A DNA stretch of 34,714 nt from an uncultured Eubacteriales bacterium (GTDB taxonomy: Bacteria; Bacillota; Clostridia; Oscillospirales; Oscillospiraceae). The DNA lies in assembly GCA_905205195.1 (NCBI GenBank), contig CAJLCS010000014.1, positions 1-34,714 on the forward strand, written 5' to 3'. A program made the position numbers and the translations under genes. Below are positions 8,451 to 14,585 of this stretch, piece by piece. How positions within the stretch are numbered: position 1 is the stretch's first letter; the number at the start of each line of letters is the position of its first letter. The notes beneath the pieces are model-generated. The model was not told where the DNA came from and ran no database searches. It saw only the letters and a list, made by a program, of their open reading frames with translations.

Positions 8451-9188
8451 TTACAGTCGCCGGATGTGGAAGCCGCCGTCCACATCGATGGACTGGCCCG
8501 TCACATAGGGCAGCGCGCCGCTGCAAAGCGTCCAGACCGCCGACGCAATATCCGCGGGCCGGCCCCAGCGCTTCACCGGCAGCAGGCCGCCGTCAATGAG
8601 CCGGTCGTACTTTTCCTGCACCTTGGAGGTCATGTCCGTGGCAATGATGCCAGGCCGGATCTCGTTGACCATAATGCCGTATTCCGCCAGCCGGTCGGCA
8701 AACAGCGTGGTAATCATGGAGACACCTGCCTTGGAAATGCAGTATTCCCCCCGGTTGACGGAACTGGTGTAGGCGGACATGGAGGAAATGTTCACGATGG
8801 TCCCCCGGCAGTCCCCCTCGTTGCGGATCATGGCGTTGGCCGCCAGCTGGGTCAGAAACAGGGTGCCCCGGGTGTTGATGTCCGTCACATAGTCGTAGCT
8901 TTCCTCGGTCATGGTCAGAAGGTCCGCCCGGACCTTGGGCGCCACCCCGGCCACGTTCACCAGAATGTCAATCCGCCCGTAGAGGTCCAGCGCCGTCTGC
9001 ACCAGACGCTTCCGGTCCTCCGTGACGCTGATATCGCCGGGCACATAGGTAAAGGTCCCCTCCGGCGTCCACGGCAGCTGGCTGCGGCGGGACATTCCCA
9101 CCACCGTCACGCCGTTTTTCAGAAGAATTTCCGCCGACGCCCGGCCGATGCCGCTGGCCACGCCGGTCACGATTGCAATTTTGTTCAT
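8451..9188 (-). CDS. Short-chain dehydrogenase/reductase (SDR) family oxidoreductase
   Basis: The 245-residue protein is a classical SDR: TGVASGIG nucleotide-binding loop at 8-15, NVAG at 78-81, and catalytic Ser135/136, Tyr149 and Lys153 in NISSMSAYTSSVNRGEYCISK. It uses NAD(P)H to interconvert a carbonyl and an alcohol. The ATG at 9188 forms an ATGA overlap with the OYE gene stop and has GGAGGG 8 nt upstream, which fixes the start. Sugar-acid reductases of the KduD/DEH-reductase kind and the dihydrodaidzein-reductase kind both belong to this superfamily. The sequence alone does not decide between them. Confidence 0.9.
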   Translation of the reverse strand: MNKIAIVTGVASGIGRASAEILLKNGVTVVGMSRRSQLPWTPEGTFTYVPGDISVTEDRKRLVQTALDLYGRIDILVNVAGVAPKVRADLLTMTEESYDYVTDINTRGTLFLTQLAANAMIRNEGDCRGTIVNISSMSAYTSSVNRGEYCISKAGVSMITTLFADRLAEYGIMVNEIRPGIIATDMTSKVQEKYDRLIDGGLLPVKRWGRPADIASAVWTLCSGALPYVTGQSIDVDGGFHIRRL

Positions 9189-10513
9189 TTTGTTTTCCCT
9201 CCGCACTGGGCTTCAAAAATCGGACCGTACACCGCCCGGTCTCGGATGACGCAGCCCGGCGTTCCGCCGGAGGTCCGCATGATCTGGGTACACTTGGAGC
9301 AGCAGATGCAAATCTTTTTCGGGTCCATTTCGCCGGTTTTCAGAATATCCCTGGCAAAATCCGGGTAGGCAAAGGCCGTCCGGCCGAAGCCCGCCACGTC
9401 AAAGCCGCCGTTTTTCACAAACCCCGCCGCCACATGGGGCGCCGCCACGCCCAGATAGGTCAGCGCCGAGCAGATCATCTTCATGTCCGGCACCGCCCGC
9501 CGCAGCGTCGCCGTGCCGCAGAGCATCCGGGCCACGCCCGTCAGCGGATGCTCGTCAATGTCGTAGCCGCCGCTGGCAAAGGGCCGGTTGACGTGGGGAT
9601 TAAAGTAGGGGTTGCCCATGGTGATGTCCACCAGCGGCACGCCGAGGGCGGAAAGCTGCTCCAGAAGCCAGATCGGCTCCGTGGGATCGAAGTCCAGGCT
9701 GCCGTCGGCCCGGACGCCGAAGCCGTTGGGATAGGCAAAGCCGTCGTACACGTTCAGCCGGGACGACACCAGAAACGACGCACCGCAGACCTCCTTGGCC
9801 CCCGCAATGCTCTCCCGCAGCAGGCGGGTCCGGTTTTCCAGACTACCGCCGTACCGGCCCGGCCGCTGATAGGCGGACAGCAGCTCGGAATTGAGGTAGC
9901 GGTGGCATGCCTTGATGTCCACGCCGTCAAAGCCCGCCTTTTCGGCCAGCTCCGCCCCGTGTACCAGCGCCGCGCCCACCTGGTCCAGATAGGAATCGGT
10001 GACGATCCGGTCGTCGGAAACGGTGGCCTTGGCCTCAAAAATCGGATTGTGATAGGCAATCAGCGGCGCCGGGACGCCCTCGGGCTTGCTGTACCGGCCG
10101 GAATGGGTGGCCTGCATCACCACCACCGGCGCATAGCCGTTTTCCCGCAGGCCGGTTTCCTTGATCCGCTCCACTTCCCGCTTGAAATCGTCCAGATTTT
10201 CCTCGTGGATGTACAGCTGCCGGGGATTGGCTCTGGCCTCGGGCATCACCGCCGTGGCCTCAAACCAGATCAGTCCCGCACCGCCCCGGGCAAAGCGATC
10301 ATAGCGGCGGATCGTCAGCTCGTCCGGCGAGCCGCCCGGCGTGCCGTCGCAGCCCTCCATGGCCTGACAGGCCAGCCGGTTGGGGATGGTTACCGGCCCC
10401 GCCGCCAGCGGCTGGGCCAGCACGTCGGTCTTTTCCGCATAAGGCAGTCCCGCGTTCAGCTCCTGATTCTGCTTCAGGAATTCCTCTTGTTTCAAATAAA
10501 CCTTGCGAACCAT
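9185..10513 (-). CDS. NADH:flavin oxidoreductase (Old Yellow Enzyme type) with Fe-S cysteines
   Basis: The 442-residue protein has the FMN-binding TIM barrel of the 2,4-dienoyl-CoA reductase/enoate reductase branch: IPNRLACQAMEG near 43-54, GFDGVDIKACHRYLNSELLS, and YGGSLENRTRLL. The C-terminus carries cysteines 402, 404, 405, 408 and 421 in the pattern CxCCxxC-12-C, expected to hold a 4Fe-4S cluster. Enzymes of this branch reduce activated C=C bonds. The usual C-terminal FAD/NAD(P) domain (full length about 640-670) is absent, so another protein must supply electrons (inference). GTG/ATG choice: ATG 10513 has AGGAG 7 nt upstream. It follows the heparinase-like gene by 10 nt and overlaps the SDR start. 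Confidence 0.9.
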   Translation of the reverse strand: MVRKVYLKQEEFLKQNQELNAGLPYAEKTDVLAQPLAAGPVTIPNRLACQAMEGCDGTPGGSPDELTIRRYDRFARGGAGLIWFEATAVMPEARANPRQLYIHEENLDDFKREVERIKETGLRENGYAPVVVMQATHSGRYSKPEGVPAPLIAYHNPIFEAKATVSDDRIVTDSYLDQVGAALVHGAELAEKAGFDGVDIKACHRYLNSELLSAYQRPGRYGGSLENRTRLLRESIAGAKEVCGASFLVSSRLNVYDGFAYPNGFGVRADGSLDFDPTEPIWLLEQLSALGVPLVDITMGNPYFNPHVNRPFASGGYDIDEHPLTGVARMLCGTATLRRAVPDMKMICSALTYLGVAAPHVAAGFVKNGGFDVAGFGRTAFAYPDFARDILKTGEMDPKKICICCSKCTQIMRTSGGTPGCVIRDRAVYGPIFEAQCGGKTK

Positions 10514-10523
10514 GGTAACACTC

Positions 10524-12218
10524 CTATCTTCCGATTTCAAACATCACAGTCATATGGTCCTGACGGAGCTTCAGCGTCAGATCGATGCAGTACACCGTCT
10601 CGGTCTTTCCCTGATAACCGTGGAGCAGGTGGGTCTCCGGATGGACGTGCAGCGCCGCGCAGGCGGAATCATAGACAAGGGTCACATCCCCCACCTGCAC
10701 CCGGCCTTCCTCCGCTTTGACCTCCCGCGTCGTCACAAACCGCTCTGTCAGGCTCCGGTAGTCCGGGTCAAACCGGTCCGTCAGGACAATCCGGTCCGCG
10801 CCGCAGTCCATCGTCCGCACCAGACTGCCAAACTCCGGCTGGCCGTAGGCCTCGGCAAAGGAGACCGTAACCCGGCTGCCGTCACGGGAAATGGTGCCGC
10901 AAGACGAACGCCCCGGCTTCTGGTAAGCGCCATTGACGCTGGGCACATTGTGGCTCTGGGAGCCGTTGCAGAAAATCTCGTACCGCTTCGGGCCGAAATA
11001 CCACCCGGTGTAGCACCCGCAGCCCAGATCGCAGAAGGCCTGCCCCTGTTCCGTGGCCAGAATGAAGCTGCCCACATCGTTGTGATTGTGCGGCTCGTCG
11101 TTATGACCCGCCTTGACCGCCAGAGAATACCGGGACTGGTTGAGAATCACCTGCCCCGCACCGGGCAGATCCCAGTCCTGCCGGGGCAGCGTCCGGGCCT
11201 GCCGCTCCAGGTCATGATAGTAAAAGTTGCGGAACCAGTTCATCATCCACACGTTCTGATGCAGGTAGCGGGTCACCGATGCCGGCAGCGGCCGGATGCT
11301 GTCCGGGAACCGGGCGGCCAGATAATTTTGCAGGGAAATGCTGACCTTGCCGTCCCGGCTGCCGTCGGAAAAGCTGACGGTGGTGCCGCCCTTCAGAATC
11401 GAACGCTGGGCATACCCGGCAATGGCCTCGATTTTGGGGTCCATCCGGAACAGGTCCACCTGACCGTCGGTAAACTGGAGCACCAGATCCGCAAACCAGA
11501 CGAAATTGCCGAAGCCGTAGTGCCAGTAGTCAAAGCCCTCCATGCAGGTGCCGTCCTCCGGGAAGCCCCGCAGGAAGCACCGCATGGTCTCCGTCAGCCG
11601 GGGCAGCAGCGCCATGAATTTCTCCGGGAACAGATAGGCAACGGCGCCGCCGATATTCCCGGCGCAGACCGCCCCCCAGTTGTTCATACAGGCCTCCCAG
11701 TGGTTGGTGCCGGGGTAGCGCTCGTAGTTTTCCACCACCCGGCGGCCCACCTCGTCCCGGATTCTGGCCCGCAGCCAGGGATGAAGGCGGCTGCCCAGCA
11801 GCGCGTCGATTTCCGCCAGGGCAAAGGCCGTTTCCGACGTAAACAGGTCCAGAATCCGATGGTCCTCCTCCGGTTTTCCGGGGCAGTGGGCCGGGACCAC
11901 CCAGCTGTACTCGTCGCAGACGGCCCAAATCAGGCTTTCCGCCTGCCGGAGATAGGCGTCCTCCTCCGGGTAAAGCAGCGCCAGAATGGCCGCCACCGTC
12001 AGCGCGTTGCGGCGGCGGAAATAGGGCGTCTCAAAGGTCCCCCGGTCCCCGTCCTCGTACAGCCGCTTCCGCGCCACAAAGGACAGCACCGGGATATCGC
12101 CCTCGTAGTGCAGTCGCTCGTAATCCGCCTTCGTCTGTGCGATCAGCTCCGCGCAGGAAGGCTCCTCCCGGAGAGCCTTCCAGAACGCCGGATTCATCGC
12201 TTTGCTCATAAGCTGCAT
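10524..12218 (-). CDS. Heparinase II/III family protein, first gene of the catabolic operon
   Basis: The 564-residue protein again has the lyase layout. An N-terminal helical toroid carries NHWEACMNNWGAVCAGN and CMEGFDYWHYG. A C-terminal beta domain carries GHNDEPHNHNDVGSF near residue 375 and CNGSQSHNVPSVNG. These His/Tyr-rich motifs are those of heparinase II/III-type enzymes. It is clearly diverged from the second such protein in the operon, so the two probably attack different linkages. There is no signal peptide. ATG 12218 is chosen because GGGGGC lies 7 nt upstream; ATG 12209 is an alternative. It lies about 27 nt behind a predicted start point and faces the AraC regulator gene across the shared control region. 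Confidence 0.82.
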   Translation of the reverse strand: MQLMSKAMNPAFWKALREEPSCAELIAQTKADYERLHYEGDIPVLSFVARKRLYEDGDRGTFETPYFRRRNALTVAAILALLYPEEDAYLRQAESLIWAVCDEYSWVVPAHCPGKPEEDHRILDLFTSETAFALAEIDALLGSRLHPWLRARIRDEVGRRVVENYERYPGTNHWEACMNNWGAVCAGNIGGAVAYLFPEKFMALLPRLTETMRCFLRGFPEDGTCMEGFDYWHYGFGNFVWFADLVLQFTDGQVDLFRMDPKIEAIAGYAQRSILKGGTTVSFSDGSRDGKVSISLQNYLAARFPDSIRPLPASVTRYLHQNVWMMNWFRNFYYHDLERQARTLPRQDWDLPGAGQVILNQSRYSLAVKAGHNDEPHNHNDVGSFILATEQGQAFCDLGCGCYTGWYFGPKRYEIFCNGSQSHNVPSVNGAYQKPGRSSCGTISRDGSRVTVSFAEAYGQPEFGSLVRTMDCGADRIVLTDRFDPDYRSLTERFVTTREVKAEEGRVQVGDVTLVYDSACAALHVHPETHLLHGYQGKTETVYCIDLTLKLRQDHMTVMFEIGR

Positions 12219-12251
12219 AAAATCGCCCCCATTTTTCATGATTCTGAACAT

Positions 12252-12280
12252 ATCATACCGTGTCCGGCCGGAAAGCGCAA
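12252..12280 (-). promoter_or_regulatory. Promoter of the catabolic operon
   Basis: On the minus strand TTGCGC (12280-12275), a 17-nt spacer and TATGAT (12257-12252) form a promoter with a poor -35 box. That suits an operon needing an activator. The spacer contains the palindrome TCCGGCCGGA (12263-12272). Confidence 0.65.
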
Positions 12281-12318
12281 TGTAAATTCTGCTTTTCTTT
12301 ATGTAAATCTTGCTTTCC
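12280..12318. promoter_or_regulatory. Tandem direct-repeat operator for the adjacent AraC regulator
   Basis: Two direct repeats, ATGTAAATTCTGCTTTTC (12280-12297) and ATGTAAATCTTGCTTTCC (12301-12318), match at 15 of 18 positions and are exactly 21 bp apart, about two helical turns. AraC-family activators typically bind such tandem sites. The first repeat abuts the operon -35 box and the second covers the -35 box of the regulator gene. This predicts activation of the operon and autorepression of the regulator. Confidence 0.7.
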
Positions 12319-12338
12319 GGTCGACTCCCTGCTATACT
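12310..12338 (+). promoter_or_regulatory. Promoter of the AraC regulator gene
   Basis: TTGCTT (12310-12315), a 17-nt spacer and TATACT (12333-12338) form a good sigma-A promoter. Its -35 box lies inside the second direct repeat. Confidence 0.72.
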
Positions 12339-12359
12339 GAAGGAAAGGGGGAATGCGCG

Positions 12360-13172
12360 ATGGCATCCATGATTCTCTTTGCGGGCTTTGACGACCGTCC
12401 AACCTCCAAGGCCATTCATTTTCACGACTGCCACCAGCTGATCTATGTGGACAGCGGCCGGGCGGCGGTGGAGGTCGGCGGGCGGCGGTTTTCCGTGGGA
12501 CCGGGAGACATTGTCCTCTTCGGACGGCTGGAGCACCACCGGGTCATGGCCGACGGGGACGGCTACCGGCGCTATGTGGTGGATGTTTCCGCCCATATTC
12601 CCGCCGCCGACCCGGAAACCTACCGGCTGTTTTCCATTCTGTTCAACCGTCCCGACGGCTTTTCCAATCTGCTGCCCGTCGGCCCCGGCGACGGGCAGCT
12701 GCCCACCCTGATCCGCCGGATGGCGGAGGAATTCACCGGCAGCGCCCCCATGAAGGACGCGCTGCTGGACCTGCTGCTGTGTCAGCTGCTCATCGGCCTG
12801 TACCGGCGGTTCCCCGCCGTGCTGCCGCCGCTGGACGACGGCAGCTATGAGCTGGTGTCGGCGGTTCAGCGGAAGCTGGAAAGCGACTACGCCGAGGATC
12901 TGTCGCTGCAAAGCCTGTCCGACAGCTTCGGCTTCAGCGTCTCCTATCTGTGCCACACCTTCAAAAAAATCACCGGCACCCCGGTGATGGATTATCTTCA
13001 GTCCTGCCGGCTGGCCGCCGCCAAGCGGTATCTGCTGGAGTCGGCCCTCAGCGTCAGCGAAATCGTGGCGCGCTGCGGCTTTACCGACCACAGCAACTTC
13101 AGCCGCAGCTTCAAGGCCCAGCTCGGCTGCACCCCGTCCCAGTTCCGGCGCACCGGCAAGGCTTGGCTGTGA
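12360..13172 (+). CDS. AraC family transcriptional regulator of the catabolic operon
   Basis: The 270-residue protein has an N-terminal cupin-like sensor (HFHDCHQLIYVDSG, then FSVGPGDIVLFGRLEHHRV, residues ~20-65). A C-terminal double helix-turn-helix follows, with SLQSLSDSFGFSVSYLCHTFKKITG and VSEIVARCGFTDHSNFSRSFKAQLG. The ATG at 12360 is set by AAAGGGGG 9 nt upstream and the promoter position. It is divergent from the heparinase/reductase operon with only 141 nt between start codons, and the tandem repeats lie between them. It is therefore the likely local activator, sensing a sugar or glycoside intermediate (inference). No other regulator is encoded in the island. Confidence 0.92.
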   Translation: MASMILFAGFDDRPTSKAIHFHDCHQLIYVDSGRAAVEVGGRRFSVGPGDIVLFGRLEHHRVMADGDGYRRYVVDVSAHIPAADPETYRLFSILFNRPDGFSNLLPVGPGDGQLPTLIRRMAEEFTGSAPMKDALLDLLLCQLLIGLYRRFPAVLPPLDDGSYELVSAVQRKLESDYAEDLSLQSLSDSFGFSVSYLCHTFKKITGTPVMDYLQSCRLAAAKRYLLESALSVSEIVARCGFTDHSNFSRSFKAQLGCTPSQFRRTGKAWL

Positions 13173-13173
13173 A

Positions 13174-13227
13174 CAAAAAATGCCCGGAGAGGTGCACTTT
13201 CCTGAACGGAAGGCCAGTCTCTCCGGG
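13174..13227 (-). terminator. Intrinsic terminator of the FAD-oxidoreductase/PHP operon
   Basis: Read on the minus strand, CCCGGAGAG (13227-13219) pairs with CTCTCCGGG (13191-13183). The loop itself contains a TTCC/GGAA hairpin. A run of six T (13180-13175) follows. In the plus direction there is no U-tract, so it does not serve the AraC gene well. Confidence 0.7.
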
Positions 13228-13251
13228 AGATACTTCGTAGGGAAGAAGGCA

Positions 13252-13282
13252 GTGCAAAAATTGTACTTTCTTCTTTTTGCAC
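13252..13282. other. Hairpin in the convergent intergenic region
   Basis: GTGCAAAAA (13252-13260) pairs perfectly with TTTTTGCAC (13274-13282) around a 13-nt loop. No U-tract follows on either strand, so it is a structured element of the 3' untranslated region rather than a clear terminator. Confidence 0.5.
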
Positions 13283-13312
13283 GATCCGAAAACGGTTCTA
13301 GGCTGGATTAAC

Positions 13313-13486
13313 GTGATATTCCGGGCTTTGCCCGGAGTGATATTTTTCTTTCGGAACGTGATAGGAAAGCCTGCCGGCTTTCGTGATAGGATATTCGCCG
13401 TCTTAACTGCCGCAGGCAATATCACGATGCAAAGCATCCTATCACTGTCTGAAGGACAATACAACTTGCCGCCAGGCGAATATCAC
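13313..13486. repeat. Hairpin array punctuated by GTGATA/TATCAC
   Basis: Four copies of GTGATA (13313, 13337, 13358, 13383) are followed by three of the inverse TATCAC (13420, 13440, 13481). Between them are small hairpins: CCGGGC-TTT-GCCCGG (13321-13335), GAAAGCC-TGCC-GGCTTTC (13365-13382) and GATGC-AAA-GCATC (13426-13438). Longer perfect inverted repeats join GTGATAGGAT (13383) to ATCCTATCAC (13436) and GATATTCGCC (13390) to GGCGAATATC (13475). These last two overlap by three bases at 13390-13392, so they exclude each other. The array lies in the 3' untranslated region of the PHP operon. It has no coding potential that I trust and no CRISPR-like regular spacing. Confidence 0.6.
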
Positions 13487-13487
13487 T

Positions 13488-13516
13488 GAGGCGCGCTTCA
13501 CAAGGAAGCGCGCCTC
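13488..13516. other. GC-rich hairpin downstream of the PHP gene
   Basis: An 11-bp perfect stem GAGGCGCGCTT/AAGCGCGCCTC has a 7-nt loop. It lacks a U-tract on both strands. It may stabilise the 3' end of the PHP transcript or belong to the hairpin array next to it. Confidence 0.5.
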
Positions 13517-13536
13517 TCTCCGGCTGTTTTCGTTTT

Positions 13537-14571
13537 TTACGCTTCAAACAGCGTATCGGTAAAGTAGGCGTTGGTATCCGCGCGGCGGCCCGCCGCATCG
13601 TACACCGTCACCCGGACGTATCGGTCCTCCGGCCGGACGTCAAAGGCCGCCTCCGTCAGGACGCCGCCCTCCGGCGCATAGCAGGCCTTGGCCTTGCGGA
13701 TGCCGTAATTGGCGGTGATCCGGTCCGCCGCGGCGCAGCGGACATGAATCTGTCCGTCCTCAAACCACAGCGCCTGAATTTCCGGCCCCTGAGAGGCATA
13801 GAAATTCCCCGCCGTCAGCGCCGCCGCAATCGTTTTGTAGTCCAGCCGCGGCGCCTTGATCTGGATGTAGCCGCCGAAGGAGTCCCAGAACCGGCTGTCC
13901 GGGTCGGCATGGTTGTGATTATCGTCGGCGGAAATGCAGAAAATCCGCTTGCAACTGCGAAGCAGCTCGTCGTAGGCGTAGGCGCAGTTTTCCTCATAGC
14001 CCTCCGCCAGGGAGCTGTAATTGCTGATCTCCATGGCATTCATGTTTTCGTAGCGGGTATAATCCCGGCCGGTTTCCATGGACCAGGCCGGATGGTTGTA
14101 GGTCACGAAGAACCCGTTTTCCCGGCCGATCCGCATCATGTCGCTGAGGCACTCCGGTGTATAGAACCGCTCGTAGTCGGGCCTGCTTTCGTCGTAGCGG
14201 ACCAGATCCCGGTACTTCTTGGCTGGGCCGAAGAGGTATTTGCTCCGGTGCCACAGCGGGTGATTCAGGTTCTCCGGGTCCAGCGCCACAAAGCAGGCGT
14301 GAAAGCACTTCCGGAAGGCCATGTCCCCGGCCTGCTCCGCCGTCTCGTCCACCTCCACCTCGAAGCCGTTCAGCGCCAGAAACCGGTCGTCCGTCAGCTC
14401 CTGATGAGGAATAAACACGTCGTGGTCCGTGAAGGCCACCACGGAGTAGCCCGCGTCCATGTAAATCTTCTTCAGCTCCGCCGGGGTCAGATGGCCGTCG
14501 GAAAACGTGGAATGGCAGTGCAGATTGGCTCTGTAAAATTGTCCCTCCCGGGGCAGCAGATCTTTTCTCAT
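13537..14571 (-). CDS. PHP domain protein (metal-dependent phosphoesterase type)
   Basis: The 344-residue protein carries the PHP metal-binding motifs: ANLHCHSTFSDG near residue 16, VVAFTDHDVF near 45, VTYNHPAWS near 155, and SADDNHNHADPDSRFWDSFGG near 215. PHP proteins hydrolyse phosphoesters with a trinuclear metal centre. This longer version, with a C-terminal beta-rich tail, resembles those found in carbohydrate-related loci rather than DNA polymerase or HisK. AAGGAG lies 8 nt before the ATG. It is the second gene of a leftward operon, 14 nt after the FAD oxidoreductase stop, and converges on the AraC gene. The true substrate is unknown. Confidence 0.85.
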   Translation of the reverse strand: MRKDLLPREGQFYRANLHCHSTFSDGHLTPAELKKIYMDAGYSVVAFTDHDVFIPHQELTDDRFLALNGFEVEVDETAEQAGDMAFRKCFHACFVALDPENLNHPLWHRSKYLFGPAKKYRDLVRYDESRPDYERFYTPECLSDMMRIGRENGFFVTYNHPAWSMETGRDYTRYENMNAMEISNYSSLAEGYEENCAYAYDELLRSCKRIFCISADDNHNHADPDSRFWDSFGGYIQIKAPRLDYKTIAAALTAGNFYASQGPEIQALWFEDGQIHVRCAAADRITANYGIRKAKACYAPEGGVLTEAAFDVRPEDRYVRVTVYDAAGRRADTNAYFTDTLFEA

Positions 14572-14585
14572 GACAATTTCTCCTT

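Noticed and set aside
13313..13486. CRISPR array
   Set aside because: The repeated unit is only six to eight bases, occurs in both orientations and has irregular spacing. No cas genes are present.
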